The notes beneath the pieces were generated by a model that was not told where the DNA came from, did not search any database, and saw nothing but the letters and a program-made list of their open reading frames with translations. A stretch of 64,000 nucleotides of DNA from Papio anubis (Eukaryota > Chordata > Mammalia > Primates > Cercopithecidae). The DNA lies in contig NC_044976.1 of assembly GCF_008728515.1 (NCBI RefSeq), positions 34,061,376 to 34,125,375 of the forward strand. The letters run 5' to 3'. Of this stretch, positions 1 to 14,815 are shown in pieces; position 1 is the stretch's first letter; each line of letters opens with the position of its first letter. A program made the translations under genes and the position numbers.

Positions 1-46
1 GAGCAAGACTCCGTCTCAAAAAAAAAAAAAAAAAAGAAAAAGAAAA
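1..46 (+). mobile_element. 3' tail of an Alu cut by the window edge
   Basis: 'GAGCAAGACTCCGTCTC' followed by A-rich tail. Confidence 0.85.
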
Positions 47-524
47 TAGTCCTCTGTGTTCTGCCCTGAAATCTCTCTTGTCTCAGTTCTTCCTCTTGTA
101 TGTTCCCGCCGCTCTAGGCAGAACTGTTTTATTGCAGGAGACTCCTAGCAGTCTCCCTGTCTCCATTCTTTCTTCACAAATGCATCCTCTACCCTGCTGT
201 GAAAACATAGATCCTATTGTGCCATGCTACTGCTCAGAAATCTTCAGGTATTCCCCATTGTTTACCAAATGCTTTCCTGTGGTGTTTAGTGTTTTCCCAA
301 GGTGGCCAAAACAACATTTTCATTTTGTCTTTCACTATAACCTTATACATCTTCCATTTCCCATATCCACTGTACATAGTTATCCCTGGAACGAGTGCAT
401 CCATTCCATCCACTGTCTTCATTATTTTTATTAAGGTATAATATAGATACAGTAAAATACACCCTCATTTTTTAGTGTCTAGTTTTAGTTGAGTGCATAT
501 GTAAGCTTTTTGTTGTTGTTTTTC

Positions 525-1006
525 ATTTTTTTGAGATGGTCTTGCCCTGTCACCTAGGCTGGAGTGCAATGATGTATATAATCATGGCTCATTGGCCGGG
601 CGCGGTGGCTCAAGCCTGTAATCCCAGCACTTTGGGAGGCCAAGACGGGCGGATCACGAGGTCAGGAGATCGAGACCATCCTGGCTAACACGGTGAAACC
701 CCGTCTCTACTAAAAAAATACAAAAAACTAGCTGAGCGAGGTGGCGGGCGCCTGTAGTCCCAGCTACTCGGGAGGCTGAGGCAGGAGAATGGCGTGAACC
801 CGGGAGGCGGAGCTTGCAGTGAGCTGAGATCCGGCCACTGCACTCCAGCCTGGGCGACAGAGCGAGACTCCGTCTCAAAAAAAACAAAACAAAACAACAA
901 TAATCATGGCTCATTGCAGCCTCGGCCTCCTAGGCTCAAGCGATCCTCCCATCTCAGTCTCCTGAGTAGCTGTGACTACAGGCCAGTGCCACCATACTTG
1001 GCTAAT

Positions 1007-1037
<31 letters not shown>

Positions 1038-1161
1038 TATTTTAAGGGACAGGGTCTAACTTTGTTCGCCAGTTTGGTCTTGAGCTCCTGGACTCAAGTG
1101 ATCCTCCTGCCTCAGCCTCCCAAAGTGTTGGCATTACAAGCATAAGCCACCATGCCTGACC
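525..1161 (-). mobile_element. Older Alu (antisense) hosting the AluY at 594
   Basis: Parts 525-593 and 916-1161. Contains an (AT)n tract at about 1018-1041. Confidence 0.85.
594..900 (+). mobile_element. AluY, Old World monkey type, inserted in an older Alu
   Basis: Full length. Target duplication TAATCATGGCTCATT at 579-593 and 901-915. Carries the cercopithecid-type 'CTCAAGCCTG' and 'GAGATCCGGCCACTGC'. Confidence 0.95.
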
Positions 1162-1311
1162 CTAGTTTTGACAAATGCATACAGTTTTGTAGCCATCACC
1201 ACAATAAAAATATACAGTCATCCCTCAGAATCCATGGGGAATTGGTTCCAGGACCTCCTACAGATACCAAAATCCACATTTGCTCAAGTCCCTGATATAA
1301 AATGGTACAGT

Positions 1312-1438
1312 TAGCTAGGTGTAGTGGTGCATACCTGTAGTCCCAGCTACTTAGGAAGCTGAGACAATAGGATCACTTGAGCCCAGGAGTTTGAGAAAAG
1401 TCTCAGCAACATAGCAAGACTCTATCTCAAAAAACAAG
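1312..1438 (+). mobile_element. Alu monomer/fragment
   Basis: 'GTAGTCCCAGCTACTTAGG' to A-tail; flanked by AATGGTACA / AATGGTATA. Confidence 0.75.
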
Positions 1439-1491
1439 AATGGTATAGTAATTATATATAACCTATGCACATCCTCCCATGTATTTTAAAA

Positions 1492-2036
1492 CAGGGGTGT
1501 CCCATCTTTTGGCTTCCTTGGACCACACTGGAAGAAGAATTGTCTTGGACCACAGATAAAATACACTAACCATAGCTGATGGACAAAAAAAAAAAAAAAA
1601 AAAAAATCACAAACAAATCTCATAATGTTTTAAGAAAGTTTACAAATTTTTTTTTGTTTTTTTTTTTTTTTGAGACTGAGTCTCACTCTGTTGCCCAGGC
1701 TGGAGTGCAATGGCTCAATCTTGGCTCACTGCAACCTCTGCCTCCCAGGTTCAAGTGATTCTCCTGCCTCAGCCTCCCGAGTAACTGTGATTACAGGCAC
1801 ACACCACCATGCCCAGCTAATTTTGGGATTTTTAGTAGAGAGAGTTTCTCCATGTTGGCCAGGCTGGTCTTGAACTCCTGACCTCAAGTAATCTGCCCTC
1901 CTTGGCCTCCCAAAGTGCTGGGATTACAGGCATGAAAGCCACTGCTCCCGGCCCAAGTTTACCAATTTGGATTGGGCCATATTCAAAGCTGTCCTGGGCT
2001 GCATGCAGCTCGTGGGCTGCGGGTTGGACAAGCTTG
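1492..2036 (+). mobile_element. MER30-like hAT MITE, interrupted by an Alu
   Basis: Begins CAGGGGTGTCCCATCTTTTG and ends GGGTTGGACAAGCTTG. Flanks TTTTAAAA and CTTTAAAA form a near-perfect 8-bp hAT target duplication. An antisense Alu sits at 1647-1954. Confidence 0.65.
1647..1954 (-). mobile_element. AluS (antisense)
   Basis: Poly-T start, ends CCCGGCC. Flanks GTTTACAAATT / GTTTACCAATT are the target duplication. Confidence 0.9.
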
Positions 2037-3192
2037 CTTTAAAAGATGTCTAGATTACTTATAATACCTAATACAACGTAAAGGCTTAAATAGTTGTTAT
2101 ACTATATTTTAAAATGTGTATACGTTTTTACTGTTGAATTATTTTAAATATTTTTCTAGGTTGCTTTAGTACTGAATACAGTGTAAATGCTATGTTTTAT
2201 TGTTTTTAATTTTTTTCACATTAAAATTAAATTTTTAAACATGTTAACAATTTTCTGTATTTGTGTCAGGTCTTTAAAATTTATATTTTTATTTATTTTT
2301 TAATTGACACATAATAATTGTACACATTTATGGGTTACATAGTTTTTATACAAATAATGTATAGTGATCAAATCAGGGTATAATTAGCATATCCAAACCT
2401 TTTTAAAGAATATCCACAGTTGGTTGAATTCCTGAATGCGGAACCTGTGGATACCAAGGGCTGACTGTATAATCATTCTGTCATACCAAAAAATTCTTAT
2501 GTGTCCTTTTGTAGTTAACCTTTCTCCTTCACTTCCAGCCCCTGGCAACCACTGATATGTATTCTATTCCTACAGTTTTGCTTTTTCCAGCACATCATAT
2601 AAATAGAATCATAGCCTTTGAGTCTGGCATTTGAGATTCATCCAAGTTGTGTATATGTCAGTAATTTGCTGCTTTTTATTGTTGAGTAGTATTTCATAAT
2701 ATGGATGAGCCCCATTTTTCTTATCCATTTTTGAGTTTAGGGGTATTTGGAGTGTTTCCTGTTTTTTACCCAACTTCCCTTTTCAGCTCCTACTTATCTT
2801 ATAAGGCATGGCTCACCTATTTCCTCCTCATCACCTTTTCCCAATGGCTCCCATATGCCCGTATCACATTGTGTTACAGTTTATTGTATACACTTTTCAT
2901 GAAGTCAAGAAGGCAAGTTGATTAGTTCTCTTGATGCCCCTGGCTGTCATCCCCAACATCTGCTGCAGAGCCTAGCAGTCACATGGGTGCTCAAGCAATA
3001 ACTGGTGAATTGAAAGGCCTGGATTCTCTTTTCTCCAAGGCATCACCTCTTCAGGCTGTCATGTGTAGAACCAGAGAGTTTTTTTATTTTTTTTAAGGGT
3101 AAAATAAATTTAGAAAATGCTATATACTCTATATCCCTCTTAAAGATTATACATGACTAAATAAAGGTTTTGAGAAGTCATACAGTAGAAAA

Positions 3193-3199
<7 letters not shown>

Positions 3200-3230
<31 letters not shown>

Positions 3231-3511
3231 AGACGGAGTCTGGCTCTGTCGCCCGGGCTGGAGTGCAGTGGCCGGATCTCAGCTCACTGCAAGCTCCGCC
3301 CCCCGAGTTTACGCCATTCTCCTGCCTCAGCCTCCCGAGTAGCTGGGACTACAGGCGCCCGCCGCCTCGCCCGGCTAGTTTTTTGTATTTTTTAGTAGAG
3401 ACGGGGTTTCACCGTGTTCGCCAGGATGGTCTCGATCTCCTGACCTCGTGATCCGCCCGTCTCGGCCTCCCAAAGTGCTGGGATTACAGGCTTGAGCCAC
3501 CGCGCCCGGCC
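3200..3511 (-). mobile_element. AluY (antisense), Old World monkey type
   Basis: Target duplication AGAAAAATATTTT at 3187-3199 and 3512-3524; long T tract. Confidence 0.95.
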
Positions 3512-4186
3512 AGAAAAATATTTTTAACTTTAATTTGACCCTATATTTCTCAGGTTTGTTCCACCATAAACTACCTAAACACATCCTGCAAAACTAATAT
3601 TCCTAAAGAACACACTTTGGGGAAAAAAAAAAATGCTAGAACCAATGTAACTCAATTAGATTTCTTCTGATCCAGCTAGGAACCCAAGATCACATATACA
3701 TTTGATAGAAGGAGATTTTTCTGTACTCATAGAGTTATGTATGCATAGGTGTACGATCTTCAGCTGAAGGTAACAATAGTTAAAATGGAGCCAAATAAAC
3801 TCCCATCACATTTGTGCCTGTATGCTAAATAAACATGTTCATACTGAGCCCTGCTGTACAGCAGAAGAGGGTGACCAAATAGCAAGATTTAATTCCTTCC
3901 TTTGTAATCCATTTCTGAAGTTCCCCTCTTGCCTTCCTAGAAATTTGATTTTCAAATCTTGTCTGTAGGGTTTTTGCTTGGAATTTTAAAAGGGTAAGAG
4001 AACATCACCTAATTTTATAGATGATTAGATCGAGGTGTAAAGATAATAAGCTTTGTTCAAGGTATATAGTTGCAAGGCTAGGCCTAGATCTGAAACTGGT
4101 TTTTTAGTTCCCATTTCAGTGCTTTCTTCCTGATAACCATTTGCCAGTGACTTTTTATTATTATTATTATTAAAGTGTTTGCTATT

Positions 4187-4487
4187 GCCAGGTGTGATAG
4201 CTCATACCTGTAGTCCTAGCACTTTGGGAGGCCAAGGTGGGAGAATTGCTTGAGCCCAGGAGTTTGAGTCCAGCCTGGGCAACAAAATTAGACCCCATCT
4301 CTCAAAAAAAAACCAAAAAAATTAGCCAGACATGATGGCATGTGTGCCTATAGCCCCAGCTACTCAGGAGGCTGAGGTGAAAGGATTCCTTGAGTCCAGG
4401 AATCCAAGGCTGCAGTGAGCTATGATCCTGCCAGTGCACTCCAGCCTGGGTGACAGAGTGAGACCCTGTCTCAAAAAAAAAAAAAAA
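4187..4487 (+). mobile_element. Old Alu (J-like)
   Basis: Diverged two-monomer Alu with A-tail in the AGO4 intron. Confidence 0.85.
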
Positions 4488-4952
4488 GTATTAGTTATGT
4501 TGAACCTGGTAAACCAGTTTAAAGATTCCTTAATCTTACTTTTACTGAAAATTGTGAATATTTTTTTACTCCAAGAAAGGAATAAAACTGTTTCTTTCTC
4601 AGGAAGTTTATCTATCTTAAATGTTAAATGTTTTTTCCCCTCTATGAACATACCACTGTGTCATCTGTAAATGCATAATAATAATGTAGCCCAAAGCCAC
4701 AGGTAAAATATTTTTTGTCTGTATCTTCCTGAAGAGATCCTGGAACATATTTGTTTGTGAAAATACTATAGGTTAAAATGGTTGGGCTAAGGGAAAGTTA
4801 CAGAGGATTCAACATCTTGAATGAAAGTGATTTTCAAGACTTAATTTAAGAGAGATTTACCAGCTTGCTCCCAATTAACACACAAAAGAAAAAAATGGCC
4901 TGAGCCCAGTTTGGTACTTTGATGACTAATGACTTTTTTTGGTTTTTTGTAG

Positions 4953-8041
<3,089 letters not shown>

Positions 8042-8928
8042 GAGTCTCAGAAAAAGAACTCAACCAATTTGGCACCCCATGCAGCCTCAAAATGTTTCAA
8101 ATGCCTACCGCCTCTAGATCGAGCCAAGTTGACTTCAGGTGGTCTTCTACCAGCAGCTCGGAATAGTTGCACTGAATCTATACTTTGCAGCACTGTCTGA
8201 TGCGTCAACAAAATTGAGCCATTTTTTTAAAGTAATAGATACTCATAGATTATCTTTTCTGATGCACTGGACTGAATTTTTACCTCAATGTGCAAAGGCT
8301 GATCAGCCTGAACTTTCTAAAGGACTTTACAAGAAGGGTTTCTATGGAATATTTTGCTAGCTGTGGTGTTCACCGCATCCCTCTAGTCTTAGAAAAGAAG
8401 ATTATTCCTTTTTTCTGTAGTCATTGAGTGGGGTGTATGCATAAGTGGGAGAGAAAAACCAAACAATCTACTTCAGTTCAGTGTAACTATTTAATTGTGT
8501 GGGTCCATAGACTTTTTAATGAAGATTTCTGACTTTGCCACTGTAAATGCCTTTAATGAGCATTAATTTTTGAAAGTTTGTTACAGAGTTTTATTAGTTT
8601 TACTACTTTATCTTATTGGTCTCTGCAGACTTGTGCTGGTGCAAGTACACGCTGCCAGGCAATTTGCACTATATTTGGCTGCAGATTCAAACAGGCAGTT
8701 CTCTTATTTGGTCGACTTTTGTGAATGTGTGACATAAACAGATGTAATGCATGTCACAGTGACAGAGATAACACTGCCATGATAAAAGTACTCATGTTTC
8801 CCCCATTTGAAAAAAAAAATTGCTTTTAGTATTTTTCCAAGTTTTCAAAAGTGCCCATTTTATGCTGCTGTGTGGTTTGTTAGATCTAAATGATTTTTAA
8901 ACTTTTCTCATAGAAACTTAACTTTGGC

Positions 8929-8934
8929 AATAAA
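8929..8934 (+). terminator. Candidate proximal poly(A) signal of AGO4
   Basis: Canonical AATAAA about 890 bp after the stop codon. The downstream sequence is only weakly U/GU-rich, so use is uncertain. Confidence 0.35.
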
Positions 8935-10991
8935 CATTTTTTAAGGTCTCTCCTCTTCCTTCCCCAACAATGTAGTTTTCTAGATGAGACTTCGGTATGA
9001 TTTTATCAGCTATTTCTTATATATCATAATCTGGCAATTTCTGAAACCAATCAGAAAAGACATATATTTCCATGCCTTTTTAAAGAATTATTTTTACCTG
9101 TTTTATATTCACAGTTGGTGTCCTGTCACTTTGTTTTAAAATAAGCTAGAACCAGGATGCTTCCTTATTGGAAAGGCTTTGCCAGTCCTTAAGGTACATT
9201 GAGTGATGCTGCAACTTGCAAAAATGTACCAGCATTTAAAATTTCTTTTCCTGGGAATCAAGGTAACTCACACGACTACTTGCAGTACAAATTTTTTGCT
9301 TCTCTTTCGACCTGAAATGTACTTGGTGGGTTTTCCTTCCTTTTATTAAACTAAAACTGTGTGGAAAAGGTTGATTTTTCTTAATAGATTCTGAATTCCA
9401 CTCACAGGGAGATGGGATTCCTTTCTTGTCCCAACAAAGGGAGTTGCTCTTAAGCGAGCATCAGTTAAAATGTAGGGGAAAATGTATTCTGTATGTAGTG
9501 TAGATAATACTTTGTGAACGGACAACAGTTACATAGTGTCTTGGTAGCTCCAGCCAGTGTTTCCCAGCCCAGAGTTTACTGACTTGTAATTCTCTATCCG
9601 GGACATCAGGAGTGAGGGATGGAAAAGGGGATAAAAGGCCTGGAGCCACACTCCATATGGCTGAGGAAGGCGCTAGGGAAAGAGATAGACACAATGGGGT
9701 AAAAACAATTTTGCCTCCCCTGCCTGGCAACTGCTGGTGGGGAAATGATGGTGAATTGTGTTTGCTAGAACTCATGACACGTTTCAAATCTCGTAAACTA
9801 GCCTTCTCAAAATCCCAGCAATATAAAGCACTGTTTTTCTTCAGTCATTTAAATAAACTTGTAAATACATTGAAGTTTACATTTCCATGTGCTGTTGATC
9901 AATGGCGCCACCTGTGTTTGCTGATGAGCCTGGTCTCTGAGAGAGAGTTTTATAATGTCGATCGAGGCCTGTTGCTCATTAAGATGAGTGCAGACGTCCT
10001 TAATCCCTGCAGATAATGGGATGAAAAGCAAGTTCTGTAACTGAAGCACAACATAGCCAGGAGTGAAGAGATGGCAGATGTTAATTTCTTAAAATTTTCC
10101 TTTTTTTTTTTTTTTTTTTTTTGCAAATACCTCACTTGGATAATACAAATCAGGACATGTTGGTGAGGGGCTGGCTGCTGCTTTTATTCACACTTGTTCA
10201 GGGAGAGCACAGAGAATACCCTTCAGCATGGCCACTCTGGACCCAAGAGGAGGAAAAAACGGAAGCTTTTTTAGGAGAAGGAGGACTCGCAGGAATCCAA
10301 GATGTGAAGAACTCTTGGTGGCTGGCTGGCTGGCCAGCGGGCACCACACCTGCACTTGAGTGCCTCAGGCTTGCTTATTAATAATGCACAGAGGAAGCGT
10401 CACTTCTCACCATCTCCTGGCATGTATGGAGCAGGGAGCAAGGCCATGTTCCAAAATCCCTGATTAGCTTGTCTTGCTCTACGCTCGACCTCGAACAATA
10501 CAGCTTGTAAGACCTCAGTCAGTCCTGGCACGCTGGGGTAAATCGGTGTGGTGGTGGAAGAAAAGCCGGGAGGCCTATTTTTATAGAAAATAGTACCACT
10601 AAAGGTGCAATGCTGTCATTTTGGACAAAAGGGAAGAAATTTGGAAGAACTGGGATTATTGGCAAAAACTTGCTGAGGGGTGAATCTTGAAGAGCTAATC
10701 ACTGCAGAACCAGAGTTGCAGCAATATGATTGCGAGCAAGTCTGAATGCATGGTTTTACTTTAACTCGGCTTGACAATTTCAATAGGTAACCCCCTCGGG
10801 ACTGACTGAGTCGTTACGCATGTGTCAATCAATGGGAGGTGTGCATTCTCTAGAAGTAGTTTTAGGCTGTTTGGTTTGGTTTGGTTTTTGTTTTTTAAAT
10901 GCAGCCTGTTTAGGCACTGTCATGTGGTGTGAAAGATTTAAATGTAGCAATGCTAAAGAATAATAATTTGGGGATAAGAAGTGGGGACATT

Positions 10992-11281
10992 GGCTGGGCG
11001 CGGTGGCTCACGCCTATAATTCCAGCACTTTGGGAGGCTGAGGTGGGTGGATCACCTGAGGTCGGGGTTCGAGACCAGCCTGACCAACATGGTGAAACCC
11101 CATCTCTACTAAAAATACAAAAAATTAGCCGGGCCTGGTGGTGGATGCCTGTAATCCCAGCTACTCGGGAGGCTGAGGCAGGAGAATCGTTTGAACCCAG
11201 GAGGTGGACGGTGCAGTGAGCTATTACTCCAGCCTGGGCAACAAGAGCGAAACTCCATCTCGAAAAAAAAAAAAAAAAAAA
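10992..11281 (+). mobile_element. AluS in probable AGO4 3' UTR
   Basis: Target duplication GGGGACATT at 10983-10991 and 11282-11290. Confidence 0.93.
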
Positions 11282-12086
11282 GGGGACATTAAGAGAGTGG
11301 TGATGACCCAAATGTTGAACCGATTATGTTTTGGTGGTGGTGTTGTTAGCTGTTGAATCCTGAATGGCTTATAAAGTGAATTAGCTGGCTTAATGCAACC
11401 AGCGTTCTGGGCAGCAGAACATATTCATTCTTACTGTAAATTCTATTTGCTGCTTCCAAAGGTGATGATTTTCAAGCAGATATGTTCTATATGGTCTGTG
11501 TTTTAGGATCTGGTGCCCAGCCTCCATCAAAGCTTACCTACCTGGCAAAGCTGCCTACCCTTAGAGTGGGAAAATATAATCCACTGTTTAATAAGGCTCA
11601 CCCTCTTCACCCTGTCCTAACGACCTTTTGTGAATGTGCTGTAATATTTTCTTGCTCAGTAGCAAGGCGGTAGCTCTGCTTTCATTTTAAGAAAGTGGAG
11701 GCTGAGGGCATTGTATCAATACTGTTTCAACTCCAAGAAGTTTTCCTTGTAAAATTAAAGGAAAGATCTTGTTATTGATTAACCATTTTCTTATGCCTTG
11801 CTATTGACATATTCATGCTCTTTCTATGTCTAGTGGCTGAAAATGTTTGCATTTGTTCCTTTGACTAATGGTGTGATTTTTGTTTCTATATTATTAGACC
11901 TGTAATGTTTTAAAATGTATTTTATTAAATTTGGACTGGATGTATGTCTCTAGCAATACGAGGTACTTTCTAAACTATTAAGGGAGGGGTTGTATCCTCA
12001 TGTTGAGATAAGATGATGGTCGTTTAAATTTTGCAATTTTTTTTTTGGCCTGCAGGGATATTTTGTGTTTATGTGTCCAAAAAAGG

Positions 12087-12092
12087 AATAAA
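12087..12092 (+). terminator. Candidate distal poly(A) signal of AGO4
   Basis: Canonical AATAAA, followed about 20-30 bp later by a T/GT-rich element. It lies at the downstream edge of the repeat-poor block after AGO4. Confidence 0.45.
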
Positions 12093-12281
12093 TTGGCATT
12101 CTTGTGCCAAAAGTTGTTTTTCCTGTCAATTGTCTAATAAGTATACAGTACACTGTAATGGCAACACACGTGGTTGCTTTTTAAAAACAATTTCCTCTGT
12201 ATGAGAAATTTTACAAAGAACAGTGGAAAAACTTTGTGTTTTTAACTCTTGGGACTCCCTATTTTTAAAAATTGCTATTTG

Positions 12282-12332
12282 GTATACAATTATTATGTGT
12301 CAATTAAAACTAAAATAAAACTTTTAAAAAAG
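12282..12332 (+). mobile_element. Tiny A-rich L1 3'-end-like insertion with target duplication
   Basis: A ~51-bp A-rich insert ('GTGTCAATTAAAAC', 'AAAATAAAAC' tail) flanked by perfect 13-bp direct repeats AAATTGCTATTTG (12269-12281 and 12333-12345). Confidence 0.55.
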
Positions 12333-12714
12333 AAATTGCTATTTGAGAATTTTAGAAGAGCTTTTCAGCAACACTTCACATATGAAAACTTTTACAAGAT
12401 TGATCGGAGTTCTGGATATGGCTCTTAATGGGAAGATCTATTTAAGCAATGCTTGAGAAGAATCTGCAGTCTCCAGAGGGCAGTGTGGCCACACACTTTA
12501 TAAGACTTAAGTTCTCCAGAGGAGAAGCTGCTCCAATTCATCCAACCTAGGGCTATCCAGTCTCATCTTTAGAAAAATTCTCACCAGCAAAGCCCTTTTG
12601 CTAAGTCATGGCAGGGACAATTCCTTAGGGAATTTATAGTTTGCCAGAGGAGAAAGTTCTACATATAACTCTACTAGAAGGCAGTTGCTTTTTCCATCTG
12701 TATACTATCTCCAT

Positions 12715-12876
12715 ATTTATCAGTTATCAAACATTTATCATGAACTGGGTACATGCCATGCTCTGCCTAGGTGCTAGGAACACAGAAGAGTAAAAACTTA
12801 ATTATTCAAAGAATTCATTCTAATTTGGCATGAGATGGAGGAAGAGGCAGTGAGATTAACACTGGGTGCCTACTAT
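12715..12876 (-). mobile_element. L2 fragment (antisense)
   Basis: 'ACATTTATCATGAACTGGG' and 'GCCTAGGTGCTAGGAACAC'. Confidence 0.5.
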
Positions 12877-12887
12877 CTGTCAGTCAC

Positions 12888-12888
12888 T

Positions 12889-12919
<31 letters not shown>

Positions 12920-13207
12920 TTTGTGGAGTATAGAGTCTCGCTCTGCCGCCCAGGCTGGAGCGCAGTGGTGCGATCTCGGCTCACTGCAAGCTCCGCTTCC
13001 CGGGTTCACACCATTCTCCTGCCTCAGCCTCCCGAGTAGCTGAGACTACAGGCACCCGCCACCTTGCCCGGCTAATTTTTTTGTATTTTTAGTAGAGACG
13101 GGGTTTCACCACATTAGCCAGGATGGTCTCAATCTCCTAACCTCATGATCCGCCCGCCTTGGCCTCCCAAAGTGCTGGAATTATAGGCGTGAGCCACCAT
13201 GCCTGGC
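12888..13207 (-). mobile_element. AluY (antisense) with (TTTA)n tail
   Basis: Sits in the tail of the next, older Alu. The tail complement is (TTTA)n at 12888-12922. Confidence 0.9.
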
Positions 13208-13523
13208 TTATTTTTTAAATTATTTTTTATTTAGTTTTTTAAGACAGGGTCTCACTCTGTCACCCAGGCTGGAGTGCAGTAACATGATCATAGCTCCCTG
13301 CAGCCTTGACCTCCCAGGCTCAAGCAATCCTGCCACCTCAGCCTGCTGAATAGCAGGAACTACAGGAAGTGCGCATCACCATGCCCTGCTAATTTCTGTA
13401 TTTCTGTAGAGATGGTGTTTTGCCATGTTGTCCAGGCTGGTCTCAAACTCCTGGGCTCAAGCCATCCTCCCACCTTGGCCTCTCAAAATGCTGGGATTAC
13501 AGGTGTGAGCCACTGCACCGGGT
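13208..13523 (-). mobile_element. Old Alu (antisense)
   Basis: The pair 12888-13523 is bracketed by CTGTCAGTCACTTT (12877-12890 and 13524-13537), the original target duplication of this Alu. Confidence 0.9.
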
Positions 13524-13608
13524 CTGTCAGTCACTTTCTATTGATATCTTCATCCCAGCAACAGAGCGTTGCTGGGCACTGTATCAATACTGCTTCAAGA
13601 ATTTTTCC

Positions 13609-13903
13609 GGCCGGGTACGGTGGCTCAAGCCTGTAATCCCAGCACTTTGGGAGGCCGAGATGGGTTGATCACGAGGTCAGGAGATCGAGATCATCCTGGC
13701 TAACACGTTGAAACCCCGTCTCTACTAAAAAAAAAATACAAAAAACTAGCCGGGCGATGGGGCGGGCGCCTGTAGTCCTAGCTACTCCGGAGGCTGAGGT
13801 AGGAGAATGGTGTAAGCTCGGGAGGCGGAGCTTGCAGTGAGCTGAGATCCGGACACTGCACTCCAGCCTGGGCGACAGAGCCAGACTCTGTCTCAAAAAA
13901 AAA
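13609..13903 (+). mobile_element. AluY, Old World monkey type
   Basis: Inserted in the second copy of a duplicated segment; flanks AATTTTTCC / AATTTTTTTCC. Confidence 0.92.
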
Positions 13904-14005
13904 ATTTTTTTCCTTGTAAAATTGAAGGAAAGATCTTGTTATTGATTAATTATTTTGTAGTCAGAAACCATGGGGTAGTCAGAAAATATAAAAAACAGTG
14001 TTGCA

Positions 14006-14318
14006 GGCCGGGCACGGTGGCTCAAGCCTGTAATTCCAGCACTTTGGGAGGCCGAGACGGGCGGATCACGAGGTCAGGAGATCAACTCTATCCTGGCTAA
14101 TACGGTGAAACCCTGTCTCTACCAAAAAATACAAAAAAATTAGCCGGGCGAGGTGGCGGGCGCCTGTAGTCCCAGCTACTCGGGAGGCTGAGGCAGGAGA
14201 ATGGCGTAAATCCGGGAGGCGGAGCTTGCAGTGAGCTGAGATCTGGCCACTGCACTCCAGCCTGGGCGACAGAGTGAGACTCTGTCTCAAAAAAAAAAAA
14301 AAAAAAACAAAAACAAAA
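14006..14318 (+). mobile_element. AluY, Old World monkey type
   Basis: Target duplication about AAAACAGTGTTGC on both sides. Confidence 0.93.
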
Positions 14319-14324
14319 AACAGT

Positions 14325-14427
14325 GTTGCTGGGATAAAGATATCAATAAAAAAAAATCAAAAAAATTAAAAAGATCAATAAATATCAATAAAAAGATATC
14401 AAAAAAAGTTGCTGGGATAAAGATATC
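14325..14427 (+). repeat. Local direct repeat in A/T-rich stretch
   Basis: GTTGCTGGGATAAAGATATC occurs at 14325-14344 and 14408-14427, with degenerate TATCAATAAA units between. Confidence 0.9.
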
Positions 14428-14519
14428 GAAAACTGATAGGCCGGATCAAATGCTTTCCCTTACTCCTTCTTTGGGAGATAGGATCCCTCTTTTTTATAGA
14501 AAATCTGTTGTTGTTTTTA

Positions 14520-14815
14520 CTATTATTATTGAGATGGAATCTCACTCTGTCACCCAGGCTGGAGTGCAATGGCGAAATCGTGGCTCACTGCAACCTCTAC
14601 CTCCCAGGGTTCAAGCGATTCTCCTGTCTCAGCCTCCCAAGTGGCTGGGATTACAGGTGTGTGCTACCACGCCCAGCTAATTTTTGTATTTTTAGTAGAG
14701 ACGGGCTTTCAGCATGTTGGCCAGGCTGGTCTCAAACTCCAGACCTCAGGTGATCCGCCCACCTCAGCCTCCCCATGTGCTGGGATTACAGGCATGAGCC
14801 ACTGCACCCAGTCAG
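14520..14815 (-). mobile_element. AluS (antisense)
   Basis: Two-monomer Alu, poly-T replaced by TATTATTATT. Confidence 0.9.

Larger units (their letters stand above)
1215..2467 (+). mobile_element. Tigger/MER2-type MITE with nested insertions
   Basis: Terminal inverted repeats CAGTCATCCCTCAGAATCC at the left and ending GGGCTGACTG at the right, both bordered by TA (1213-1214 and 2468-2469). Inside lie an Alu monomer (1312-1438), a MER30-like element (1492-2036) and an L1-like piece (about 2280-2395). The family name is from memory of the TIR and internal motif. Confidence 0.65.
425..2770 (-). mobile_element. L1M fragments (antisense) around the MITE
   Basis: 425-520, 1162-1214 and 2470-2770 read as an antisense L1M 3' region ('GTAGCCATCACCACAAT', 'CATCCAAGTTGTGTATATG'). 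Split by an Alu pair and the MITE. Confidence 0.55.
1..4952 (+). other. AGO4: AGO4 intron (left part)
   Basis: No AGO exon is visible here; the exon that should precede 4953 (around ITYIVVQKRHHTRLFCADK) lies off the left edge. The interval holds Alus, antisense L1, nested DNA-transposon MITEs, and a MIR-like remnant near 3990-4110. The stretches 2770-3180 and 3525-3985 show no recognisable element. Confidence 0.75.
8042..12110 (+). other. AGO4: Probable AGO4 3' UTR
   Basis: About 2.95 kb directly after the stop is free of Alu and other obvious repeats, unlike its surroundings. Poly(A) signals AATAAA occur at 8929-8934, 9852-9857 and 12087-12092. The last is followed by a T-rich stretch (near 12113) typical of a cleavage region, so it is the best candidate for the distal end. 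An older Alu sits at 10992-11281. A Pumilio-type TGTAAATA is at 9860-9867. The exact end is inferred; RNA data would settle it. Confidence 0.5.

Noticed and set aside
9652..9660. CCATATGG in the AGO4 3' UTR as an SRF CArG box
   Set aside because: Only four A/T bases separate CC and GG; a CArG box needs six.
10100..10122. Isolated poly-T tract as a lone Alu or Pol III terminator
   Set aside because: No Alu body or Pol III A/B box adjoins it on either strand.
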